Positions 34,472-43,392 of a DNA stretch of 64,000 bases are shown here, in pieces. Position 1 is the stretch's first letter, and each line of letters begins with the position of its first letter. Source of the DNA: Fusobacteria bacterium ZRK30 (lineage in GTDB: Bacteria; Fusobacteriota; Fusobacteriia; Fusobacteriales; Fusobacteriaceae); NCBI GenBank assembly GCA_024628785.1, contig CP102405.1:1860001-1924000 (forward strand), in the 5' to 3' direction. Both the position numbers and the translations under genes were made by a program. The notes under the pieces were generated by a model. That model did no database searches. It was not told where the DNA came from and worked only from the letters and a program-made list of their open reading frames with translations.

Positions 34472-36010
34472 ATGAAGTTATTGTGGTGTGATTTACATGC
34501 GAATATACATTCTGAGCAATTAAAAGAAATAGATAAATGGTATAACTTTTCTAAGGAGATGACAGATTTTTGGCCAATTGCTTATTATCCATTTTATATG
34601 AGAAAGGACAGTTCAGGATTAGGTTTAGAAGATATACACAAGAAGTGTACTAGAGATTCCGATTGGGAAAAATTAAGAAAATTTGTAAATGAAAAATCCA
34701 CAAAAGACCATTTATTATTTATGGGATATGAGTGGCAGGGAGCAGGATTAGATGGAGATCATAATGTATTTTATTTAGAAAATAATGAGAATTTACATGC
34801 TCCAATGAGGTATAAAGAGTTAATAGAAAAAATTCCATTAGGGAAATCTATAGCGATTCCTCATCACCTAGCATACTCTTCAGGAAATAGAGGGAAAAAT
34901 TGGGAAACTCATAATAACGATTATTCTCCATTTGTAGAAATATATTCCTCTCATGGAAGTTCAGAAAGCGATATTACTAATATTCATATGGGAAGGCATG
35001 TTCATATGGGACCTAGAACATCAGGGAATGATGTAATGTCAGGATTAAAAAAAGGAGCTCTTGTAGGAGTTATAGCTTCAGGAGACAATCATGTAGTTCC
35101 GGCTATGTATGGGCATGGATTGATGGCGTGCTATGCTAAAGAGTATTCTAAAGAGGCAATTTTTGATGCTTTTCTTAATAGGAGGGTTTATGGTGTAACA
35201 GGTAGTAAAACGAAGTTATATTATGAAATAAATGGGAATCCAATGGGAAGTGTGGTAGAGGAGAGTAAAGAAGGCTATCAAAATAAAGTTGAAGTTGAAT
35301 GTGGAAATGCTATAGATCGAATAGAATTTATTAGAAACGGAATTATAGAGCATACATATGTTCATAATGGAACTTGGGAAGAAAAAAAATTACCAAATAA
35401 AGTAAAATTTAAATTTAAGCTTGAATTTGGTTGGGGACCAGATTTAAGAGTTTATCCAAATTTAACTACAAAAATTTGGAATGGGAAGGTAGAAACAGAT
35501 GGGGAAATTATTTCAGTAGAAAAATTATGGACCAGCCCAGGACAAAAGATATTATCTAGTAATAAAAATAATTGTTCTTTTGAGTTAACTACTAGAAAAA
35601 CTACTCAAACTGGAAAGTGGATGGGAAGTTCTGGCATACAAACAGAAGGATTTATTTTTGAAGTAGAAACTGATATTAATTCAAAAATAACATTTATGGT
35701 AGATAGAAAAAAATATGAATATAGTGTTTCAGAAATACTAGAAGGAAGTATTCTTAATGGGTTAATGGAGGAAGCTAGAGAATTAACTTTTGATACATGG
35801 GGAATAAGTGAATACTATAGATCGGATCCATTTTGGCATAATGCTTATAAATTTAAGATAAATCAAGGATTTATAGAAGAAGCATATAAAAAAGAATATA
35901 CATATGAAACAAATCTATTAAAAAGTAATAAAGACTTTTTTATGGTGAAAATACATCAAAAAAATGGTGAAATAGCTTGGTCTTCTCCAATATGGATAGA
36001 GAAAAAATAG
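34472..36010 (+). CDS. PHP-domain metallohydrolase-like protein, unknown reaction
   Basis: 512 residues, starting 10 bp after the PTS gene with its own AGGAGTG site. The first 240 residues keep the PHP-fold metal ligands in order: Asp7 and His9 (DLHAN, where the usual second His is Asn11, with His13 two further on), Glu87 (GYEW), His131/His132 (PHH), Glu156, His161 (SSHGS), Asp205 and His207 (GDNH). Residues about 260-512 are a beta-rich domain (NKVEVECGNAIDRIEFIRNG). It resembles DUF3604-type proteins. No signal peptide, so it is cytoplasmic and probably acts on the PTS product or something derived from it. Confidence 0.75.
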   Translation: MKLLWCDLHANIHSEQLKEIDKWYNFSKEMTDFWPIAYYPFYMRKDSSGLGLEDIHKKCTRDSDWEKLRKFVNEKSTKDHLLFMGYEWQGAGLDGDHNVFYLENNENLHAPMRYKELIEKIPLGKSIAIPHHLAYSSGNRGKNWETHNNDYSPFVEIYSSHGSSESDITNIHMGRHVHMGPRTSGNDVMSGLKKGALVGVIASGDNHVVPAMYGHGLMACYAKEYSKEAIFDAFLNRRVYGVTGSKTKLYYEINGNPMGSVVEESKEGYQNKVEVECGNAIDRIEFIRNGIIEHTYVHNGTWEEKKLPNKVKFKFKLEFGWGPDLRVYPNLTTKIWNGKVETDGEIISVEKLWTSPGQKILSSNKNNCSFELTTRKTTQTGKWMGSSGIQTEGFIFEVETDINSKITFMVDRKKYEYSVSEILEGSILNGLMEEARELTFDTWGISEYYRSDPFWHNAYKFKINQGFIEEAYKKEYTYETNLLKSNKDFFMVKIHQKNGEIAWSSPIWIEKK

Positions 36011-36064
36011 TACAGAAAAATTTATTAGAGGTATTGTCGAAATAATTACTTTTAAATATTATTT

Positions 36065-36097
36065 AAAAAGGTTAGAATTAATTTTAACCTTTTTTTA
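36065..36097 (+). terminator. Terminator of the PTS/PHP operon
   Basis: AAAGGTTA..TTAACCTTT with a T run, 55 nt past the PHP stop. Confidence 0.75.
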
Positions 36098-36179
36098 TCT
36101 TTCTTTAGAGAGCTCAATTACTTTCTTTTGATTAATTATTATGTTATAATGATTACAAAAATAGAAGTTGGAGGAAATT

Positions 36180-37046
36180 ATGAATAAATCAACCAAAAAA
36201 ACTAAACATTTAGGAGCACACGTTAGTGTTAGCGGAGGAGTTTTTAATGCCCCTAAAAATGCCTATGACATCGGCGGTACCGCCTTTGCAATGTTCTTAA
36301 AAAATCAAAAAAGATGGGTTGCTAAAGATTATGACGATAAGGTAATAAATAAATTTAAGGATGAGATAAAAAAATATAATTTTAACATCGATTATATCAT
36401 GCCTCATGCTGGATATCTTATAAATTTAGCTAATTCTGATCCTGAAAAATGGCAAAAATCATTGGATGCCCTGATCGATGAACTAAAAAGAGGGGAACAA
36501 TTAGGATTAAAATATGTGAATCTCCACTGTGGAAGCCATCTGGGATTGATTTCACTGGAGGAAGGCTACGATCTTATAGCTCGTGGAATCAATGAAGCTA
36601 TTAAAGCTACAGAGTACATCACTGTAGTTCTTGAAAATACAGCTGGTAAAGGAAATACAATAGGCGGAGACTTTGAGGAGTTAAAAGGAATTATAGATAG
36701 AGTAGAAAATAAAGATCGTATAGGAGTCTTGCTTGATACCTGCCATACATTTGACTATGGGTATGACTTAGCTACTGAAGAGGGATATAAAAAGACATTC
36801 GAAGAATTTGAAAACCTGATTGGATTTAAATATCTAAAGGGAATCCACCTAAACGATTCTATGTATGGATTAGCCTGTAAAAAAGACAGACATGAAAGTA
36901 TTGGAAACGGGATGTTAGGAATGGATTTCTTTAAAAGATTTATGAATGATCCTAGATTTGACAATATGCCGATTACTTTAGAAACAATAGATCAAACTAT
37001 ATGGAAAGAGGAAATAGAGCTACTATATAGTCTTATAACAGAATAA
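36180..37046 (+). CDS. nfo: Deoxyribonuclease IV (endonuclease IV)
   Basis: 288 residues, the family's normal size. It cuts DNA at abasic sites in base-excision repair. Metal ligands are readable: HVSVSGG start, HAGYLINLA, NLHCGSHLG, VVLENTAG, LLDTCHTFDYGYD, HLNDS and DRHESIGNG. The start at 36180 follows GGAGG; a 12-nt longer reading has no site of its own. Single gene with a shared terminator after it. Confidence 0.95.
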   Translation: MNKSTKKTKHLGAHVSVSGGVFNAPKNAYDIGGTAFAMFLKNQKRWVAKDYDDKVINKFKDEIKKYNFNIDYIMPHAGYLINLANSDPEKWQKSLDALIDELKRGEQLGLKYVNLHCGSHLGLISLEEGYDLIARGINEAIKATEYITVVLENTAGKGNTIGGDFEELKGIIDRVENKDRIGVLLDTCHTFDYGYDLATEEGYKKTFEEFENLIGFKYLKGIHLNDSMYGLACKKDRHESIGNGMLGMDFFKRFMNDPRFDNMPITLETIDQTIWKEEIELLYSLITE

Positions 37047-37091
37047 AAAGAAAAGAGTTTTTGCCAAGGCAAAAACTCTTTTCTTTTTATT
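37046..37091. terminator. Bidirectional terminator between nfo and iadA
   Basis: AAAAAGAAAAGAGTTTTTGCC pairs closely with GGCAAAAACTCTTTTCTTTTT around a minimal loop, with T runs on both strands. Confidence 0.85.
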
Positions 37092-37148
37092 CTCCAGAAA
37101 ATTATAAAATCTCAGATTATGTATATATGGATCTAAGATTATGTTGCT

Positions 37149-38318
37149 TTATTGTTTTTCGAAAGTTCCCTTAACTATAGCAACCTTATTTTCTACCATT
37201 ACCCTTCCTAAAGCCAGTACACCATCTATATCTAAATTTTCATCCAAGATAACCAGATCTGCATCAAAACCTTCCTCTATAAACCCTTTTCCCTTTAATT
37301 TAAATGTCGTTGCAGGATTAGAAGTAATAACCTTTATTATATCTTCTAATTTTAAATTCTCCTCTTCCATCCCTTCCTTTACAGCTTCATACAGGGTTTC
37401 ACACTTTCCTAGCTTAACCCCCTTAAAATTTCCCTCTGCATCATATTCAGGCAGACTTCCCTGCCCGTCAGATGTATAGGTAATCTGAGAAATGTCGATC
37501 CCTGCCTCCATACACAGTTTAGTGGCTTTTCCGCACTTCACCTCTCCATCGGCTAAGAATTCTGGTGTTGTAGAAGTCGTGAAATCTAAGTTACCCCCTC
37601 TTTTACCATATTTTAATGCTGCCTCAAACAGGTATGGGTTTCTATTCATATGGGTAGGCACAAATTGTTTAATCGGCAGTGCACCTTTATCAATAGCCTC
37701 TAAAAGCAGGTCTGTAACTTCATGACTATCTCCCATATGTACTCCTATGATTCCAGCCTTTCCAGATAGGATCCCTCCTAATCTTGTATCAGATGCCACT
37801 CTCAGCAGTTCATCTGATGTAGGATGAGAAGACCTGTGGTCTGCCACTGCTAACTCTCCACAGCCAATTACTTCCTCTATCAAGATGATATCATCTGTGA
37901 CCTTTCCCGTAAGAGTTCTCACAGGTATTTCATAAGATCCTGTAAGTACAAATGCAGATACTCCCTCTTCTTTAAGCCCCTTTGCCTTGGCTATTAAATT
38001 GGTCATAGTTCTTGTAGTCCCATCTGTCCCCAATACACCTATTACTGTAGTAACTCCGGCAGTAGTCATATCTGTTAACTGAATTTCAGGGGTTCTGGAT
38101 TTAAAACTTCCCTCTCCTCCCCCGCCACATATGTGTACATGGGAATCGATAAATCCTGGAACTATTTTCTTTCCTTTTAAATCAATTATCGTAGCCAAAT
38201 TTTCATCTATATCTATAGAACCCTCTATTTTTGCTATTTTGCTTCCTGCAATTAAAATATCTTTTTTACCGATATATTCCGGAGTATACACCTCTGCATT
38301 TTTTAATAACTTTATCAT
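37149..38318 (-). CDS. iadA: Isoaspartyl dipeptidase
   Basis: 389 residues from the ATG at 38318 (GGGGGAG ahead), close to the family's 390. It hydrolyses beta-aspartyl dipeptides in the cytoplasm. Amidohydrolase motifs: DSHVHICGGGGEG (metal His pair), the carboxylated-Lys region, HRSSHPT, IGVHMGDS and YTSDGQGSLPEYD (metal Asp). It follows a YfcC-type permease, and the pair would import and degrade aspartyl peptides or related amino acids. Confidence 0.93.
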   Translation of the reverse strand: MIKLLKNAEVYTPEYIGKKDILIAGSKIAKIEGSIDIDENLATIIDLKGKKIVPGFIDSHVHICGGGGEGSFKSRTPEIQLTDMTTAGVTTVIGVLGTDGTTRTMTNLIAKAKGLKEEGVSAFVLTGSYEIPVRTLTGKVTDDIILIEEVIGCGELAVADHRSSHPTSDELLRVASDTRLGGILSGKAGIIGVHMGDSHEVTDLLLEAIDKGALPIKQFVPTHMNRNPYLFEAALKYGKRGGNLDFTTSTTPEFLADGEVKCGKATKLCMEAGIDISQITYTSDGQGSLPEYDAEGNFKGVKLGKCETLYEAVKEGMEEENLKLEDIIKVITSNPATTFKLKGKGFIEEGFDADLVILDENLDIDGVLALGRVMVENKVAIVKGTFEKQ

Positions 38319-38403
38319 CTTCTCCCCCTTATCATAACTTAATTTCTTTTGATAGATCAATGTCATTTATAATTAACATTTTTTGCCTTAACTTCTTATC
38401 GAT

Positions 38404-38440
38404 AAAAAAAGCGAAAAAATCCTAAGACTTAATCGCTTTT
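38404..38440 (-). terminator. Terminator after the YfcC-type gene
   Basis: AAAAGCGA..TCGCTTTT in minus sense with a loop of about 18 nt and a T run, 6 nt past the permease stop. It probably separates yfcC from iadA. Confidence 0.55.
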
Positions 38441-38446
38441 GTTTAT

Positions 38447-39922
38447 TTACATCATTGAACCTAAAGCTAATAGTGCCATAGTCATTACTATAAATGCTAT
38501 AAATAGAGGCATTACAAATTTCAGCCACTTTGTATATGATACTCTTCCTATTGCCAGTCCACCCATTACTACTGCAGATGTAGGAGTAAGTAAGTTTAAT
38601 ACTCCTGACGCAGATTGATACCCGGTAACTACAACATTCTTTGCCAGCCCTGAAAATTCACCTAATGGAGCCATGATAGGCATAGATAGTGTAGCTAATC
38701 CAGAAGTTGAAGGAATCAAGAACGACATAGGCAGATAGAATAAGTATGAGATTATAGCAAATGCTGTAGATCCTACACCAGTTAATGCCTGCTCTCCCCA
38801 ATATAATACGGTATTTGTCATCCCACCGGCATTCATTACTATAGTTATTCCTCTAGAAATTCCTACAATAAGTGCTACTCCTAACAGGTCTCTGGCACCA
38901 TTTACAAATACAGATACAATCTCTTTTTCTTCCATTCCATATATTTTTCCAATTAACACAGATGAAACCATGAATAATACAGTCATCTCTCCAAACCACC
39001 AGTCACCAAGGGGAACCATTCCACCTAAGATACTTCCAATTACAGGTAGGTTGATAATAAAGCTGTTCATATCTTCAAATATTGTGATATTGAACTTATA
39101 AGCCCATGGGATTACTCCTAAGATCATTATTATAAAAGTCCCACCAAATATCCAGAGGATCAACGATCTTTTCCCTGTTAATTCTGGAGTTTCCTGCTCA
39201 TCTCCCCCTAAGAAATGATGTTCATTTTCTTTTTTCAGATCGTATACCAATGATTTTGTAGGATCATCCTTTACCTTTTTAGCATATCTCATAACATAAA
39301 ATATAGCAAAACCAAGTAAAACTACCATCATTAATAACCTTAATCCCAATCCATCTCCGATAGAGATCTCAGCGAATCCAGAAGCTATTCCTGTAGCAAA
39401 TGGATTTACTGTAGAGCACAGCACTCCTGTTCCTGCTCCTAACATGATTACTCCTACTGCTGTCAAGGCATCATATCCCGCCCCGATAAAAACAGGGATC
39501 AACAGTGGATAGAAAGCTATTGTTTCCTCTGCCATACCAAATGAGGTTCCTCCTGCTGCAAATATTGTCATTAGGATGGGTATCATTATCTTTTCCCTAC
39601 CCTTTAACTTTTTAATAACCTGTCCAATTCCTGCATCGATAGCACCTGTTTTCATTACTATCCCTAAGAATCCTCCGATTACTAATACAAATAATGCAAT
39701 ATCTTTCGCTTCATAGAATCCCTTTATAGGAGCATTTATTACTTCCCAGAGTGCTTGAGGATTTGACTCTACCACCTTATATGTCCCAGGAATTGGTTGT
39801 TTTGTCCCTTCTACATAAGCATATTCTCCCGCTGGAACTATCCATGTAAATACTGCCACTGCAATTATTATACTAAATAATATAGTATAAGCTGTAGGCA
39901 TCTGAAATTTTTTTTTTGCCAT
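38447..39922 (-). CDS. YfcC-family permease
   Basis: 491 residues, about 12 transmembrane helices. It begins with the family pattern AYTILFSIIIAVAVFTWIVPAGEY, has a Gly-rich loop FAAGGTSFGMAEETIAFYPLL near 125 and the mirrored LFYLPMSFLIPSTSGLATLSMP near 410. The family includes arginine/ornithine and other amino-acid or peptide carriers. Its position upstream of iadA points to aspartyl or other peptide uptake. GGAGGGAG precedes the ATG. Confidence 0.9.
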   Translation of the reverse strand: MAKKKFQMPTAYTILFSIIIAVAVFTWIVPAGEYAYVEGTKQPIPGTYKVVESNPQALWEVINAPIKGFYEAKDIALFVLVIGGFLGIVMKTGAIDAGIGQVIKKLKGREKIMIPILMTIFAAGGTSFGMAEETIAFYPLLIPVFIGAGYDALTAVGVIMLGAGTGVLCSTVNPFATGIASGFAEISIGDGLGLRLLMMVVLLGFAIFYVMRYAKKVKDDPTKSLVYDLKKENEHHFLGGDEQETPELTGKRSLILWIFGGTFIIMILGVIPWAYKFNITIFEDMNSFIINLPVIGSILGGMVPLGDWWFGEMTVLFMVSSVLIGKIYGMEEKEIVSVFVNGARDLLGVALIVGISRGITIVMNAGGMTNTVLYWGEQALTGVGSTAFAIISYLFYLPMSFLIPSTSGLATLSMPIMAPLGEFSGLAKNVVVTGYQSASGVLNLLTPTSAVVMGGLAIGRVSYTKWLKFVMPLFIAFIVMTMALLALGSMM

Positions 39923-40134
39923 CTTTTCTCCCTCCTAAATATTGTTTTTTTTATCACAAATGTTAAATAACCTTACATTAAGTATAGAATATGTGCAATG
40001 TAAAGTCAATAACTTTCTTTGTTTTTCCTTAGAATTAAAGTTTTTTCTAATTATTAACAAAAAAATAGTAAATTAAGATCAAATACTGTACAATGTATAA
40101 TCAAAATAAAAAGAAAATTTAGAAGGAGAAAAAT

Positions 40135-41529
40135 ATGAAGATAAATATGACAGAGGGAAGTATTACACGTTCTCTCTTAAAGATGGCACTCCCAGTTATG
40201 GGAACATCTTTTTTACAGATGGCCTATAACTTAATAGATATGATATGGATAGGAAAGATGGGTAGTGGCGCTGTAGCTGCCATAGGAAGTGCTGGTTTTT
40301 TCCTCTGGCTGAGTTTTGCTTTTATAAGCATCTCCCAGGTAGGAGCTCAAGTTAAGATAGCCCAATCTATTGGTGGCAAAAAACTAAAATTAGCCCAGAG
40401 CTATACTGTGAATGCTATCCAGTTAAATATAATTTTAGCCATTATTTATGGGCTAACTATGATTGTCTTCAAGGACTCTCTCATTGGTTTTTTCAGACTA
40501 GGTGATCTGACAGTTATCGATATGGCTAAAAAATACCTGGTCATTATAGGTATTGGAATGATATTTAACTTTACCAATCCTGTCCTTACAGCAATTTTCA
40601 CAGGTTATGGAGACACCAAAACACCTTTTTATATGAATGCCATAGGCTTAGTAATCAATATGATCTTAGACCCTATCCTTATATTTGGGATGATGGGATT
40701 CCCTCCTATGGGGGTAAGCGGTGCTGCCATCGCTACCGTTATAGCACAAGGATCAGTTACATTGTCATTTTTTATCTATATTAAAAAATTTAAAACCCAG
40801 GTTTCATTAAAAGGTATATCGGAGCTTCCAAAAATAAAAATTGTTCGAGATATTGCTGCTTTAGGAATTCCCGTAGGATTACAGAGTGGTTTATTTACCG
40901 GCCTTTCCATGATAATAGCCAGAATTATCGCCTTTTGGGGACCTATGGCAATAGCAGTTCAAAAAGTAGGATCTCAGGTAGAGTCTCTGTCATGGATGAC
41001 TGCCATAGGTTTCCAGGTAGCTCTATCTGCCTTTATCGGGCAAAACTATGGTGCAGACCAGCCAAAGAGAATATTAAAGGGATATAAGATATCCATGATT
41101 ATTATGGCTACAGTAGGAGTTTTAACAAGTTTTCTTTTCTATTTCGGTGCTGAAAGAATATTCAGGATCTTTATTCAGGAGGAAGAGAGTGTCAAAAATG
41201 GTGTCGAATATCTAAAAATCCTATCCTATTCCCAGCTATTTATGTGTATTGAGATATTAACTGCCGGAGCTTTTAATGGTTTAGGAAAAACCAAACCTCC
41301 ATTTTATATCACCACTTTTTTTAACATTGTAAGAATCCCCCTGGCATTGTTTCTTTCCCAAGATGGACTATTAGGATTAAATGGTGTTTGGTGGGCTATA
41401 ACTATTACTACTTTATTCAAAGGAACCTTCATGGTAGGGTGGTTCATTAAGACAACTAAAAATTGGAATTTTTTCACTGAAAAAACCCAAATAATAGATA
41501 AACAAAAAGCAGATCCTATGAACATTTAG
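40135..41529 (+). CDS. MATE-family multidrug efflux transporter
   Basis: 464 residues with 12 helices and the typical start ITRSLLKMALPVMGTSFLQMAYNLIDMIWIG, and a mirrored second half starting ALGIPVGLQSGLFTGLSMIIARI. It exports cationic compounds with sodium or proton uptake. Its last 8 codons lie in the left arm of a strong terminator. AGAAGGAG precedes the ATG. Confidence 0.93.
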   Translation: MKINMTEGSITRSLLKMALPVMGTSFLQMAYNLIDMIWIGKMGSGAVAAIGSAGFFLWLSFAFISISQVGAQVKIAQSIGGKKLKLAQSYTVNAIQLNIILAIIYGLTMIVFKDSLIGFFRLGDLTVIDMAKKYLVIIGIGMIFNFTNPVLTAIFTGYGDTKTPFYMNAIGLVINMILDPILIFGMMGFPPMGVSGAAIATVIAQGSVTLSFFIYIKKFKTQVSLKGISELPKIKIVRDIAALGIPVGLQSGLFTGLSMIIARIIAFWGPMAIAVQKVGSQVESLSWMTAIGFQVALSAFIGQNYGADQPKRILKGYKISMIIMATVGVLTSFLFYFGAERIFRIFIQEEESVKNGVEYLKILSYSQLFMCIEILTAGAFNGLGKTKPPFYITTFFNIVRIPLALFLSQDGLLGLNGVWWAITITTLFKGTFMVGWFIKTTKNWNFFTEKTQIIDKQKADPMNI

Positions 41530-41550
41530 TTCATAGAGGATCTGCTTTTT
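41504..41550. terminator. Bidirectional terminator overlapping the MATE stop
   Basis: AAAAAGCAGATCC-TATGAAC pairs with GTTCATA-GA-GGATCTGCTTTTT, about 20 bp with a 2-nt bulge. It serves both convergent genes and is partly coding for the MATE C-terminus. Confidence 0.85.
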
Positions 41551-41561
41551 AAATAACTATT

Positions 41562-42500
41562 TTATCTTCCTTCAAACACTGGTCTGAATCTTTCAAATAC
41601 CTCTTTAACAGAGATTATATCTTTTATCTTCCATACATCTTTACCGGCGAAATAAATTCCACCTTCATAATCGCCCTCATGTCCTGCAACTAATTTTTCA
41701 TTTACACAGAATGAATAATCACATTTCTTTAAACATTGAACACATTTTTCAGCTCTTTCCTGTGTTCCAGCCTTCAACCTGTCTACAAAAGGACTCACTA
41801 TCGCATTGGCAGGTAATCCGGCACATGATTGAACCTGTACTACATCACCTTTTTTTGTATTTACATACATCTCTTTAAATTCATCACTAACTTCACACTC
41901 TGTAGTAGCTATAAATCTTGTACCCATCTGTACTCCTACAGCTCCCAGGTCCAGCATTCTTTTTGCATCTTCAGGTTCTATTACTCCTCCGGCTCCAAAA
42001 ACAGGAATGTTTATAGCTTCTACTATTTCCTTTACGATATCCCAAGAATCAAGATCAGTTCCTAGATGTCCACCTGCATTTCCACCTTCAACAACAACAG
42101 CAGTAGCTCCTAATCTTTCTGATAATTTAGCAGCCTTTACAGATGATACAATTGGAAATATTGGTACATTTCTTTCCTTCCCTATTTTAAATATCCCTTT
42201 AGAAAATCCAGCACCGCAGACAATTAATTCTGCTCCTGCATCGATAGATGCATTTACTGCCTCTTCAAAATTACTTACAGCAACCATTACATTTACTCCG
42301 ATAGCTCCTGCTTTCTCTCCCATATATTCTTTTGCTTTTATAATTTCACTTTTTAACTCATCCATTCCGATAGCTGAACCTGCAATTAAGCCTATTCCAC
42401 CTTCTCTTGCCACAGCTCCTGCTAATCTTGACATCGATGCTCTAATCCCCATTCCACCCTGGATAATTGGTACTTCTATTTCTAAATTTCCTATTTTCAT
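41562..42500 (-). CDS. Nitronate monooxygenase-like FMN enzyme with a four-Cys insert
   Basis: 312 residues from the ATG at 42500 (AGGAGG ahead). TIM-barrel FMN protein of the 2-nitropropane dioxygenase/FabK superfamily: PIIQGGMGI start, VEGGNAGGHLG, PVFGAGGVI and GVQMGTRF phosphate-binding parts. Near the C-terminus it has CVQCLKKCDYSFC, four Cys that could hold an iron-sulfur cluster or zinc and are not part of classical nitronate monooxygenase or FabK. It is therefore probably a distinct subfamily; FabK (enoyl-ACP reductase) is a less likely alternative. Confidence 0.85.
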   Translation of the reverse strand: MKIGNLEIEVPIIQGGMGIRASMSRLAGAVAREGGIGLIAGSAIGMDELKSEIIKAKEYMGEKAGAIGVNVMVAVSNFEEAVNASIDAGAELIVCGAGFSKGIFKIGKERNVPIFPIVSSVKAAKLSERLGATAVVVEGGNAGGHLGTDLDSWDIVKEIVEAINIPVFGAGGVIEPEDAKRMLDLGAVGVQMGTRFIATTECEVSDEFKEMYVNTKKGDVVQVQSCAGLPANAIVSPFVDRLKAGTQERAEKCVQCLKKCDYSFCVNEKLVAGHEGDYEGGIYFAGKDVWKIKDIISVKEVFERFRPVFEGR

Positions 42501-42671
42501 AATAAATCCTCCTAAAAATTGCTTATTATATAATAACACTTGTTATTATATATTGCAACGTTTTCTAAAAATACATTTTAAAATATTAAAATTCTATATA
42601 TATCAAGGGGTACAGACGTTTTTTTTTATGTGCATCAACCATTTTTTTCATCCACAGTGTTATTTTAACCT

Positions 42672-43271
42672 TTATTGATTTTTAATGACTTCTAAATTAC
42701 TATTAGCACTAGGAGAGGTATTTATTTCATTTACTTTAAAAGATGTTGTAACTATATATTCTTTTATATGCAAATACTTCACATGAGTATCTCCATTATA
42801 AAAACTTATAGCATACTTTACCTCCTCAACTCCTTGAATCCCAGAATTAGAATTTGATTTTGTAATATACAAAGTAAAATTATTACCAATATTACCACTA
42901 CTTGTTATATTAGTTTTAAATTCTGTTGGATATGTCCCACTATTTTTTATACCATATTCAAATACATTAGGTAGTTTCAATATTTCTATTGTACGTCTCG
43001 TTCCATCATCTTTCCACTTTCCATTTTCATCTTCTTCCCTATAAAACTCTATCTTTTTTCCAACTAAATCAAAGTCAACACCATATTTCTTTCCTGTCTC
43101 TAGAGATCTCTTGGCTGCTACCCTAAAAAAATCTCCGATTTCATTCTGCACCCTTAACATACCTCTGGATTCAGCTTGTTTTTTTATGGAAAAACTTCCA
43201 ATTCCTATCAAGATTCCAATGAGAGCAATCACTATCAATAATTCTATTATCGTAAATCCTCTTTTTTTCAT
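42672..43271 (-). CDS. Type IV pilin/pseudopilin-like protein
   Basis: 199 residues from the ATG at 43271. Class III signal KKRG-FTIIELLIVIALIGILIGIG: cleavage by prepilin peptidase after Gly, with the conserved Glu5 and a hydrophobic helix. The remainder is a pilin-like beta domain ending in ANSNLEVIKNQ. Stand-alone pseudopilins work with type IV pilus or type II secretion machines, but no other pil/gsp gene is in the window. Confidence 0.85.
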   Translation of the reverse strand: MKKRGFTIIELLIVIALIGILIGIGSFSIKKQAESRGMLRVQNEIGDFFRVAAKRSLETGKKYGVDFDLVGKKIEFYREEDENGKWKDDGTRRTIEILKLPNVFEYGIKNSGTYPTEFKTNITSSGNIGNNFTLYITKSNSNSGIQGVEEVKYAISFYNGDTHVKYLHIKEYIVTTSFKVNEINTSPSANSNLEVIKNQ

Positions 43272-43348
43272 ATTTTTCTCCCCCTTGCTTAACGGCAAAC
43301 TATTACTTTATACTTACCATCTTATCATTCTTTTCCTTTAATCCAAAA

Positions 43349-43373
43349 AAAAATGGAGAGAATCTCCATTTTT
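43349..43373 (-). terminator. Terminator after tpx
   Basis: AAAAATGGAGA-GAA-TCTCCATTTTT, perfect stem with T runs on both strands, 20 nt past the tpx stop. Confidence 0.85.
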
Positions 43374-43392
43374 AATTTATTTCAGTCATTTT

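Noticed and set aside
42007-42678. 223-codon ORF on the plus strand over the nitronate monooxygenase gene
   Set aside because: The opposite strand has a complete flavoenzyme with all motifs; this is its shadow, Pro/Ser/Thr-rich as expected.
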